A DNA stretch of 64,000 nucleotides, taken from positions 1 to 64,000 of the forward strand of contig CAVDHB010000023.1 of NCBI GenBank assembly GCA_963608705.1, given 5' to 3'. The notes below the pieces were generated by a model. It did no database searches. It saw nothing but the letters and a program-made list of their open reading frames with translations, and had not been told where the DNA came from. Shown piece after piece: positions 1 through 7,983 of this stretch. Both the position numbers and the translations under genes were made by a program. Source of the DNA: CAVDHB01 sp963608705 (GTDB lineage: Bacteria; Bacteroidota; Bacteroidia; Bacteroidales; Bacteroidaceae). The number at the start of each line of letters is the position of its first letter. Position 1 is the stretch's first letter.

Positions 1-83
1 TAATCATTTTAGAAAATACAGACACACGACTTTTCTTATTAAACATAATATCCCCTTCCTCCCAAAAGTTTTTTCGTGATTTT

Positions 84-220
84 ACCTACATAACTACATC
101 AAACATTTTTAAATCATTGGCTATCAGTTTATAATATGGTAAAAACAGGAATGTTACCTACATAAAAACTACATTTAACCTACATAAAACAACATAAAAT
201 CACTGGAAATAGGCCTACAT
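84..220 (+). repeat. CTACAT direct-repeat cluster
   Basis: The 10-mer ACCTACATAA occurs exactly at 84-93, 156-165 and 178-187. The core hexamer CTACAT occurs at 86, 94, 158, 169, 180 and 215, always in the same orientation. Such a cluster could be a binding array for a recombinase or regulator, or the margin of an integrated element. The sequence does not say which. Confidence 0.6.
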
Positions 221-517
221 TACACCATAGTCCTTCACTTTTTCGTCCATTTTCCTTCATAAAGTACACACAGAGAAGAAGATTTTCAATGTATGGTAAT
301 TTTCCATTTATAAGACAATATAAGGGAGCATTGTGTTGAGACAACCTTATACTCTCCAGCCTCATCTCTTCATTACATAGAGTCAAACACGGTGAATAAG
401 GAGTCATTACTCACCGCATGACAAGACACTTCCTAAATACCCATAAATCAATAAAGGATAATCATTAACGACTTCCATACCCTATAGATTGGGATGAAAC
501 TCACTATAATAACAATC

Positions 518-592
518 TTGTGAATTTGTGAAATCCGTCTCTAACATATTAATCATTAGTCACATAGAAAGCCAGTTGTGAATTTGTGAAAT
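518..592 (+). repeat. pair of 17-bp direct repeats upstream of the peptide ORF
   Basis: The sequence TTGTGAATTTGTGAAAT is present at 518-534 and again at 576-592, with starts 58 bp apart. The second copy ends 44 bp before the -7 element at 636. Each copy itself contains a doubled TTGTGAA half (TTGTGAATTTGTGAA). The position is right for a regulator binding site controlling the unit that begins at 666; this is inference. Confidence 0.6.
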
Positions 593-594
593 GT

Positions 595-671
595 TAAAGC
601 ACATTTTTCATAAACATCATTCGGAAGCTTTGTCATAAATTTGTAGCGAACCTAAACCACACATAATGAAA
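595..671 (+). promoter_or_regulatory. promoter and 5' leader, copy A of a duplicated segment
   Basis: A TAnnTTTG-type -7 element (TAAATTTG) lies at 636-643, 22 bp before the ATG at 666. No good TTTG -33 element is visible at the usual distance. The segment is about 95% identical to 3208-3284, with four mismatches before the start codons and identical spacing from -7 element to ATG. Confidence 0.6.
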
Positions 672-797
672 AAGACAATATTCATATTCGCATTGGTAGG
701 AACATTAATGTCTTCTGCAACAGTATATGCAGAAGAATGTATATTGTTGCCAGTATGTGATGGCGGATATCCATATTTGCGTATACAAAAGATATAG
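666..797 (+). CDS. small exported peptide, 43 aa, unknown function
   Basis: The ORF starts with MKKTIFIFALVGTLMSSA and has a textbook Sec signal peptide: a lysine pair, a hydrophobic core and a likely cleavage after Ala22 (motif VYA). That would leave a mature peptide of about 21 residues with two cysteines, ECILLPVC, followed by a Gly-Gly and an aromatic/basic tail. The two cysteines could form a small disulfide ring in the periplasm. The start sits 22 bp after a -7 element, and the next gene, an outer-membrane receptor, begins 76 bp downstream without a visible promoter, so the two may be co-transcribed. I do not recognise the family. It could be a secreted signal or bacteriocin-like peptide, the remnant of a longer protein, or a leader peptide. 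Confidence 0.5.
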   Translation: MKKTIFIFALVGTLMSSATVYAEECILLPVCDGGYPYLRIQKI

Positions 798-873
798 GCA
801 ATCAAAATACGGATTATTGCTGGAGAGTAATTTTAAATAACAAAGTAACAATTTAAGAAATAAACAGTTAATA

Positions 874-3177
874 ATGAAAATAAGTTTACTATTACTATTT
901 GAGATACTATCCGTTCATGTGTTACAAGCTAAAATCTATCAAGGCAGAGTGGTAGATGCTGGCAACAAGCAAGCTTTAGCCGGAGCTAACGTACAACTGT
1001 ATAGTAAGAAACACATTTATTTATCCGGAACTATAACCGACGCACAGGGTAAGTTTTCCATAGAATCCAAGGAGGCGGCATACAAGATAACCGTTTCCTA
1101 TATTGGCTTCCAGCGTTATGCACACACGGACAGTCTCGGACTCCCGGCACAAATGGAGACTATTCCGTTGAAAGCGGGACAAGAGCTTCAGGGAGTGGAA
1201 GTGAAGGGAGAACTGCGCAAGCAGGATATCGATAAAGACGAATATCTCATTACGGACTCCATGCGCAAGGGTACAATCAACGCCTCCCAGTTGTTAGATA
1301 AGCTGCCGGGAGTGAGAAGAGACTGGGTTACGGAAGAAATCAGGGTAGATGGAGAAAGTGATGTGTTGGTAATTGTGAACGGAGAAGAGAAACCACAGGA
1401 TTATGTGTTGCGAATAAATCCCAAACGTATTCAGCGGGTAGAGATACAGCATCATCCAACCGGACGATTTGCGGGTCATGCCGTGGTTGTAAACTTAAAA
1501 TTGAAACAAGACTATATGGGTTGGGACTTGGTGCCGAATATAGGAGGAGTTTATGTTTTGGACTTGAAAGGAGCATGGATGTCTTCGGAGAGTATTCCTT
1601 TCACTTATACCAAGAACGGATGGACTTTTTACCTGAATCCGGACTATACGGTCGCAGATATTAAAAACGTCTCTTCATTGGAGACATCCTATGAGGGGAA
1701 ATACAGCAAGAAATCCGACCCGATGGATTTGGCGCATCCTAATATTTACAGCAAGCGCAAGAGGGCAAAAGTGACCACAGGTGTGGACTATTCTTTTTCC
1801 CAAAAACATAAGCTTTCAATTCAATTAAACGGGACTTGGATGGATGTGAATGACCGTGAATCCTATGACCTGACAGAGGAAACCGAAAATAGTATGCGTT
1901 TCATTTCCCAATCCTCCTCTAACCGTTACTATTCTGACGATTATACGACCGGGCTTTTTTACATGGGAAAGTGGGGCGAGAAGGTGTCAGTGAATAGCAA
2001 CTTGTCGTATAACTATTATCGAGTGAAGGAAAAACGACTTTATCAGGAAACCGATGTTTCGGACAACTTAAACAACACATTGGGACGTAAGGATTATGTG
2101 AATTATTATTTGAATTTTTACGCACAGTTGCACAAGAAGATTCGTCTGGACATGGACTATGCAATGACATGGCGAAAATACAATACTTTTGACAGGGAGG
2201 CACATTCGAAATTATACCACTCCGTCAACAAACGTCATCGTGTAAGTGCGACCCTATCCTACCAGCCTGTGTCTAATTTCAGCTTACGTGCCGGAATGGG
2301 TTGGAATCAAGTAGGGGATCACAGTAATTCGGGTAAAATGAACGATGTCTCTTGGGAACCGGGAGGATGGCTGTTCTGGAAGCCTTTTAAAATCGTGACG
2401 ATACGCAGTAATTACGAATGCCATACCACTTATCCAAACCTTGACCAATTGTCCACCAATTCGTACCGGACAGACCGTTGGATGGTTCATGAAGGCAATC
2501 CTTTCCTGAAACCATCTGTACGGCATACAATCAACAACACGCTTTCTTTAAGCAACGGGCTCCGCTTGTTTTATAATTGGAACATGACAAAAAATGCAAT
2601 CAGGAGTATCTACAGTCTCCAGTCTGACGGTACAGTAAAAAGCAGTTATTTTAATACAAGTCTGTATCAGTCTGTTACTGGCGTGAACAGTGAGTTCCAA
2701 TTGGCCAAAGGGCTTTCTCTCTATGCTCAGGTTCAATACACTTGGGAACATTTGACAAATAAAAAGATGTTATGTGATGAAAAAGGACATAGCGTGGGTG
2801 TTCTGGCGGATTTGAATTACCAAATCAAACCGTTGAAACTAAATACTCGTTGTACTTACCGATATGATTACTTTGCGGATGCGGTTTATCAAGGACGTTA
2901 CCGTAATGGTCTGAATATTTTTTATTTGACTTTTCAGCGTTCTTTCCTAAAGGGACGTATGCCGATAGTCTTCAATATCCTTCTTCCCGTAGACAAATTC
3001 AATGACAAGCGTTACCAACTGATAGACACGGGATATTATCGTTCTACACGCTATTCTTCCGATATTCGTAACAGTTGTTATGCTTTTCAATTGACTGTTC
3101 AATATTATTTGAACCATGGAAAATCCACACGGAAGAGCAATCATAAAATAATTACGGACACTGAAAAATATTTTTAA
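874..3177 (+). CDS. outer-membrane beta-barrel family protein with CarboxypepD_reg-like domain
   Basis: This 767-residue protein starts with a signal peptide (residues 1-19). A CarboxypepD_reg-like fold follows at about 21-95 (QGRVVDAG, then LAGANVQLY), then a plug-like segment at about 115-215 and a long beta-rich C-terminal part that reads as a TonB-dependent-receptor barrel of the OMP_b-brl_3 type. It is much shorter than SusC proteins (about 1000 aa) and there is no SusD partner. It resembles the protein at 5397-7685 over its whole length; both carry motifs such as DEYLITDS, LNPKRI/INPKRI and HAVVVN. The likely place of action is the outer membrane, with an unknown ligand. It follows the small exported peptide ORF by 76 bp and probably shares its promoter. 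Confidence 0.85.
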   Translation: MKISLLLLFEILSVHVLQAKIYQGRVVDAGNKQALAGANVQLYSKKHIYLSGTITDAQGKFSIESKEAAYKITVSYIGFQRYAHTDSLGLPAQMETIPLKAGQELQGVEVKGELRKQDIDKDEYLITDSMRKGTINASQLLDKLPGVRRDWVTEEIRVDGESDVLVIVNGEEKPQDYVLRINPKRIQRVEIQHHPTGRFAGHAVVVNLKLKQDYMGWDLVPNIGGVYVLDLKGAWMSSESIPFTYTKNGWTFYLNPDYTVADIKNVSSLETSYEGKYSKKSDPMDLAHPNIYSKRKRAKVTTGVDYSFSQKHKLSIQLNGTWMDVNDRESYDLTEETENSMRFISQSSSNRYYSDDYTTGLFYMGKWGEKVSVNSNLSYNYYRVKEKRLYQETDVSDNLNNTLGRKDYVNYYLNFYAQLHKKIRLDMDYAMTWRKYNTFDREAHSKLYHSVNKRHRVSATLSYQPVSNFSLRAGMGWNQVGDHSNSGKMNDVSWEPGGWLFWKPFKIVTIRSNYECHTTYPNLDQLSTNSYRTDRWMVHEGNPFLKPSVRHTINNTLSLSNGLRLFYNWNMTKNAIRSIYSLQSDGTVKSSYFNTSLYQSVTGVNSEFQLAKGLSLYAQVQYTWEHLTNKKMLCDEKGHSVGVLADLNYQIKPLKLNTRCTYRYDYFADAVYQGRYRNGLNIFYLTFQRSFLKGRMPIVFNILLPVDKFNDKRYQLIDTGYYRSTRYSSDIRNSCYAFQLTVQYYLNHGKSTRKSNHKIITDTEKYF

Positions 3178-3207
3178 TAGCTATGGACAATATAACTCTT
3201 AAAGAAA

Positions 3208-3284
3208 TAAAGCGCATTTTTCATGAACATCATTCGGAAGCTTTGTCATAAATTTGCAGCGAACCTAAACCTCACATAATGAAA
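3208..3284 (+). promoter_or_regulatory. promoter and 5' leader, copy B of the duplicated segment
   Basis: This is the second copy of the segment at 595-671. It carries the -7 element TAAATTTG at 3249-3256 and the same 22-bp spacing to the ATG at 3279. Similarity continues past the start codon for roughly 45 bp, with a one-base insertion in this copy relative to the peptide ORF. Confidence 0.65.
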
Positions 3285-5378
3285 GAGATAACATTCATAA
3301 TTCGTATTGGTAAGAAGATTATGGCGGCCGCAGTCATGCTCCTTGCCGTGGTTCCCGATGCTGGCGCACAACAACAAGGTGGTTCTTTGAAACAATCCAT
3401 GGAGGACAGTACCTTCACACTCAACACCGTCGAGGTTAAGGCGGACAAAGTCATCAAGAAGAGTGATGGTATAACGATTATCCCCCAGAAAGGACAGTTG
3501 AGATTATCTACTGATGGCTTTGACGTAATCTATGGCATCATGCTACCTGGTCTCGACGTCGACCGTCAAAAAGGAAGTGTCACCCGACTCGGTCAGGAAG
3601 TGGCAGTCTACATCAATGGTGAGAAGGTCAACAATGCAGAACTTAGGAACATCAAGCCCAGCTCCATTGTCCGCATCGACTATATCGACATACCTTCGGG
3701 CAAATTTATCAACGACCCCATCTCTTTGAACATCATCACCCGTTCAAGCACTAACGGCGCTTACTATGCCTTTGATGACACACAGTACATCGGCTATATG
3801 AGGAATACATTTAATGCCACCGCACAATGGAACTTCGAGCATACGAAAGTAAGTTTGTTCGCTGGCAATGACCTATCGAACTTTGGCAATGCAGGTTCAC
3901 ATGAGAAGGAGGAGTATTTTTTCCCGAGACGTAGCGTCCTGCGCTCCACTGACATTCTTGACAACCGCAACAAGAATGACAACCAGTATCTACAACTCAA
4001 TATTACTAAGTCTGCAAGCACTTACAACATGGGGGTCAAAATATCAGCCGTGCGTGACGAGAAACCGTTTCAGGAGGCTTCGAGCAGGGTCATCATTGAG
4101 GACTCTGGGGACAAGGTGTCGCAATTCTCAAGCGAGGGCAGTTCCTCACGTAGCTTTTATCCCGAGGTCAACGCCTTTGGCAATATCGTCCTGGGCAAAG
4201 GCCAGATGTTGTCAGCGAACGTGGATTTCTCTTATGGCGACAACCGTTATAACAACGATATTCAGGAAGAAAGCTATCTTTTCCTCTCCAATGTCAATGA
4301 GGATATCTGGCAGTTAAAGAATTTCGTCAGTTATAGCAAGATGGTCAAGTCTCAGAAGTTCAGTGTGGTGGTGAAAGACAACTACATAAGGAGCAACGTC
4401 CGCTATACGGGAAGCGTTGACCTTGACCAACACTTCTATTCTAACGAGGGGTGGATTCAAACTGGCTACATGAACAATTTCAGTAAGCGTCTCATGCTGA
4501 ACCTCCAAGCGGGAACGTCGTGGCTTCTGTATCATCTGGAGGGGGCGAAAAAGACCAGTAAGGTGCTCCCGAGGGCAAATGTCACACTCCGATACACACC
4601 GTTCGAGCACCACGCCTTCACCCTCAACGCCAACGTTGGCAACAGTTTCCCAACTTTGAACACCTTCAATCAAGTCAGCCTTGGCAAGAATCCTTTCCTC
4701 CAGCATAGGGGAAACGTCGAGCAGGACATCACACGCATCTATAATATCGGCCTCGCCTACAATGCGTTTTTGAAGAATTTCAACTGTCAGTTGATGCTCA
4801 TTAATAACACCTATATGCATTTGGCGGTCCCACGATACTACGTTGAGGATGATGTCATGATCTCTACATATACCTCTTACAGCGACCTTCACCAGTATCT
4901 CGCAGTGTTCTTCGGCACATGGAACATCACAAGATTGCTCGCTCTGAAATCGGAACTTGCCTATATCCACAACGATTTCAATGGCTATCTTGACAAGAGC
5001 AAGGATACATGGAGAATGAGATTAGATGCCACTTACACCTATAAGAACTTAATGTTCAATATCTATGGAAAGATCAAGGAGAGTCGTCTCGAGAATACAG
5101 GAATCGAGGAGAAAGATTTCTTCAGATGGGGTGCCAACGCCAGATATAATCTGGGACGATGGCTCTTGGAGATTGGAGCAAATAACCTGTTCACACCACG
5201 TAATTACCGGAATTCAACCTATTCCGACGCTAATTATGGTTACGCTCGCTCCATATTCAACAAAATGGAGCAGGCAAACGCTTACTTGAAGATCGCATGG
5301 CGACTGAATGTCGGGAAGAAGGTGAATCCAGAAAGCAACAACTCCAGCAGGATTTATCCAAGTTCCATAATGAAATAA
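3279..5378 (+). CDS. TonB-dependent-receptor-like outer-membrane protein
   Basis: A 699-residue outer-membrane barrel protein that lacks the N-terminal carboxypeptidase-regulatory domain of its two neighbours. After the leader, a plug-like domain spans about residues 45-150 (LNTVEVKAD, then GLDVDRQKGSVTRLGQEVAVYINGE in part, then IDIPSGKF), followed by barrel strands to the C-terminus. Its sequence is distinct from the flanking paralogues. The first 14 residues derive from the duplicated promoter/leader segment; Met15 (ATG at 3321) begins an equally good signal peptide, MAAAVMLLAVVPDAGA, and may be the original start. It has its own -7 element at 3249-3256 and is followed 18 bp later by the third barrel gene, so the two probably form an operon. 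Confidence 0.8.
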   Translation: MKEITFIIRIGKKIMAAAVMLLAVVPDAGAQQQGGSLKQSMEDSTFTLNTVEVKADKVIKKSDGITIIPQKGQLRLSTDGFDVIYGIMLPGLDVDRQKGSVTRLGQEVAVYINGEKVNNAELRNIKPSSIVRIDYIDIPSGKFINDPISLNIITRSSTNGAYYAFDDTQYIGYMRNTFNATAQWNFEHTKVSLFAGNDLSNFGNAGSHEKEEYFFPRRSVLRSTDILDNRNKNDNQYLQLNITKSASTYNMGVKISAVRDEKPFQEASSRVIIEDSGDKVSQFSSEGSSSRSFYPEVNAFGNIVLGKGQMLSANVDFSYGDNRYNNDIQEESYLFLSNVNEDIWQLKNFVSYSKMVKSQKFSVVVKDNYIRSNVRYTGSVDLDQHFYSNEGWIQTGYMNNFSKRLMLNLQAGTSWLLYHLEGAKKTSKVLPRANVTLRYTPFEHHAFTLNANVGNSFPTLNTFNQVSLGKNPFLQHRGNVEQDITRIYNIGLAYNAFLKNFNCQLMLINNTYMHLAVPRYYVEDDVMISTYTSYSDLHQYLAVFFGTWNITRLLALKSELAYIHNDFNGYLDKSKDTWRMRLDATYTYKNLMFNIYGKIKESRLENTGIEEKDFFRWGANARYNLGRWLLEIGANNLFTPRNYRNSTYSDANYGYARSIFNKMEQANAYLKIAWRLNVGKKVNPESNNSSRIYPSSIMK

Positions 5379-5396
5379 CAGATAAATAGCGAATAT

Positions 5397-7685
5397 ATGA
5401 AACACAGAATTTTCACTTTAGTAATTATACTATCCACCCATCTCGCTGTGTTTGGTCAGACATATACAGGAGTTGTGGCAGACGCTGATGGCGGGAAAGT
5501 TTTGCCGGGAGCATCGGTAAGACTTTATGGCAAGGACAATAAATATATAAATGGCATAGCGACGGATGCTGCTGGCAGGTTTTCAGTCAAGACCTCTGGA
5601 AAGGCATATAAGGTGGTCGTGACGTTCGTCGGCTATCAGCGTTATATGCGTAAGGACAGCCTCGGACTACCTGAGACTATCGGTCATATAGGGCTTCAGA
5701 ACGGACACCTGTTGAAAGAGGTGGTAGCTAACTCCAGCATGAGAAAGCAGAACATAGACACTGACGAGTATCTAATAACTGATTCGCTGAGAAAAGGGAC
5801 GTTGAACGCCTTCCAGCTACTTGAAAAACTTCCCGGTATGAGGCATGACTGGGTTAAGGACAACATCAGTGTTGACGGTGAAGATGACGTCGTGTTGATT
5901 GTGGACGGCATAGAAAAGCCCGTCAAGTATATCTCAAAACTGAACCCCAAGCGCATCCGTAGCGTTGAGGTTCAGCATTACCCAGTTGGAAAGTATTCTG
6001 AACATGCCGTCGTGGTGAATATAAAGCTTACGGAGAGATACAGAGGATGGGATTTCTCGCCTACCTATATCGGAGGATACAGGACTATAGGTGATACTTC
6101 ATACGGTGGTCCAGACATTCCATTTACCTATACTATCGACAAATGGAATATATACGGGCTGTTGTCTCCTTCATACCTTAACAGAAGAGACGGGAAGAGC
6201 TTGGAGACTGTATATGACGGTAAGTTTGAGAAAAAGTCTGACCAAATAGATGAATCAAACCCGAACAAGATAGATAAGCGGTTTACCGGAAAACTGATGG
6301 TGGGTGCAGACTATAACCTGAGCAAGAACCACAGACTGTCTTTCATGGGTAACCTTAAATATAAGGACGTGGATGCTTATGAGTTTTACAACCTCATCTA
6401 TGCTGAAGGGGGCAAGACCGAGAGACGTTATCAACGTTCAGCCGACAGATATTATACCCAAGACCATACTATGGGACTGTTCTATAAAGGCAAGATAGGC
6501 GGCAAGATGGGTGTTAACAGCGACTTGTCATACAACTATTACCAAATAAAAGACAAACGGACATATACAGAGACGGGGTCGGCAGACAATCTGAACTGGA
6601 CCAAAGGGCGTAAAGACTATGTGAGATACTATGTCAACGTTTCGTCACAATTGAGCGACAAGCTGAATTTCTTTGTCGATTATGCTATCACTTGGCGCCG
6701 TTATGACAACTCTGACCGCATTACAGGCTCAGGAATATACCATTCAAACAGCAACCGAAACCGCGCAAGCCTGGCACTGACCTATAAGCCACTGGATAAC
6801 TTCAGTATACGCACAGGCTTAGGCGTAGACAACATGAATGATAACAACACGTCGGGATCTATCAACCATACCTCATGGCAGCCACGTGGATGGATTTTCT
6901 GGAAACCTTTCAAGAAGATAACTTTCCGTACTACATACGACTGCCAGACCTCTTACCCAAGTCTCGACCTGCTTTCAACCAACGAATACAAGGTAGATAC
7001 TTGGATTACACATCAGGGTAATCCATTCCTAAGGCAAAGCGTCATGCATAACATCAACAGCCAGGTGACGATAGATAAGTGGTTTACGTTCAGGTATATG
7101 CTCGGCATTTATAATGACGTTATCAACAATATCTATTCGTTCAAGAATGACGGCATGATAAAGGAAAGCTATTTCAATGCTGACAGAAAAAGGTCTATAT
7201 TCGGCCTGAATGGCTACTACAACCTTGGTGGAGGCGTTGGGTTATATGCAGATGTAAAGTATGGTATAGATATGTTGAAGAACAAGGCCGTGGGTTGCGA
7301 TGTGAAGGAGCATTTCTGGACAGTCTCTGCTGACTTGGACTATACCATAAAGCCACTAAAATTACAAACTCGTTGCTCATACTACTATCTTAACAGCATG
7401 GTACCAAAATTCCAGGGGAAAGAAAGCATGAGACAGAACTTGTTGTCACTTAGTTTCATGCGCACATTCCTGAAAGGAAGAATGCCTGTCACTTTTGTAA
7501 CCATGATTCCGTTTGTAAAAAGAGATTATACCACCATAAATCTCGGTGCGTACCGTTCGCGCACAGATTATACAGACGGGATGGGTTCTTCATTGGGAGT
7601 TCATTTTGTGGTGGCATATTACTTCAGTGGTGGCAAATCAACCAAAAGAAGTCGCAACAGCATAGTCACTGATAAGGAGAAATAA
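5397..7685 (+). CDS. outer-membrane beta-barrel family protein, paralogue of 874-3177
   Basis: This 762-residue protein has the same architecture as the one at 874-3177: signal peptide (1-20), CarboxypepD_reg-like domain at about 22-95 (TGVVADADGG), plug-like segment and long barrel. Shared motifs include DEYLITDSLRKGTLNA, the lysine/arginine-rich LNPKRI and HAVVVN, at corresponding positions. By eye, roughly half of the residues are identical. It lies 18 bp after the second barrel gene. The stop codon is followed by a dispersed palindromic element at 7686-7836, which probably ends the unit. The ligand is unknown; TonB-dependent uptake or sensing is inferred from the family. Confidence 0.85.
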   Translation: MKHRIFTLVIILSTHLAVFGQTYTGVVADADGGKVLPGASVRLYGKDNKYINGIATDAAGRFSVKTSGKAYKVVVTFVGYQRYMRKDSLGLPETIGHIGLQNGHLLKEVVANSSMRKQNIDTDEYLITDSLRKGTLNAFQLLEKLPGMRHDWVKDNISVDGEDDVVLIVDGIEKPVKYISKLNPKRIRSVEVQHYPVGKYSEHAVVVNIKLTERYRGWDFSPTYIGGYRTIGDTSYGGPDIPFTYTIDKWNIYGLLSPSYLNRRDGKSLETVYDGKFEKKSDQIDESNPNKIDKRFTGKLMVGADYNLSKNHRLSFMGNLKYKDVDAYEFYNLIYAEGGKTERRYQRSADRYYTQDHTMGLFYKGKIGGKMGVNSDLSYNYYQIKDKRTYTETGSADNLNWTKGRKDYVRYYVNVSSQLSDKLNFFVDYAITWRRYDNSDRITGSGIYHSNSNRNRASLALTYKPLDNFSIRTGLGVDNMNDNNTSGSINHTSWQPRGWIFWKPFKKITFRTTYDCQTSYPSLDLLSTNEYKVDTWITHQGNPFLRQSVMHNINSQVTIDKWFTFRYMLGIYNDVINNIYSFKNDGMIKESYFNADRKRSIFGLNGYYNLGGGVGLYADVKYGIDMLKNKAVGCDVKEHFWTVSADLDYTIKPLKLQTRCSYYYLNSMVPKFQGKESMRQNLLSLSFMRTFLKGRMPVTFVTMIPFVKRDYTTINLGAYRSRTDYTDGMGSSLGVHFVVAYYFSGGKSTKRSRNSIVTDKEK

Positions 7686-7836
7686 TGATTATCCGCAATT
7701 GTACCACTAATCAACATTGTTTAGGTAGAGACGCGATGAATCGCGTCTCCGCTTTTCATGGTGTTTTAATATTTTACCAATCACAAATACAATTCATCAG
7801 TGATGAATGTGGAGACGCAATGAATCGCATCTCTAC
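7686..7836. repeat. dispersed palindromic element, copy 1
   Basis: Two inverted units, at 7725-7749 and 7809-7836, enclose about 60 bp. Each unit is itself a near palindrome of the form GAGACGC, ATGAAT, GCGTCTC. The outer flank at 7686 begins TGATTATCCGCAA, which recurs beside the other copies. The 112-bp core is shared with 51544-51655 (opposite orientation) and 32107-32233. No ORF inside is convincing. Confidence 0.8.
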
Positions 7837-7983
7837 TTGTTTAAGTGAAGAATCATACCACCACCCCAAAACGGAAAGATTGCCCAATACATAGCCCCCA
7901 CACAAATAGCAGTCAGAATGAAAAAAGCATATCATGCGAGTCACGTGATACATAAAGTCGTGGAAAATGACTAACTTTGCAGC
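7837..7983. promoter_or_regulatory. promoter region of the methyltransferase, possibly leaderless
   Basis: A perfect TAnnTTTG element (TAACTTTG) lies at 7972-7979, only 4 bp before the methyltransferase ATG at 7984, so transcription should start at or within a base or two of the start codon. The 8-bp palindrome TCACGTGA at 7941-7948 falls just upstream of where the -33 element should be. No good TTTG is seen there. Confidence 0.55.

Larger units (their letters stand above)
1..665. other. AT-rich gene-poor leader region
   Basis: No gene is supported here. The stretch is strongly AT-rich and contains two sets of short direct repeats, listed separately: CTACAT-type repeats near 84-220 and a pair of 17-bp repeats at 518-592. 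It ends in a promoter-like segment that is copied again at 3208-3284. The only sizeable open frame, on the minus strand at 180-407, has no recognisable features and was not accepted as a gene. Confidence 0.6.

Noticed and set aside
180..407. 75-codon open frame on the minus strand in the left leader
   Set aside because: No recognisable domain, no promoter, and it lies in AT-rich repeat DNA; probably chance.
7685..7894. 69-codon plus-strand frame after the third receptor gene
   Set aside because: It is made almost wholly of the dispersed palindromic element.
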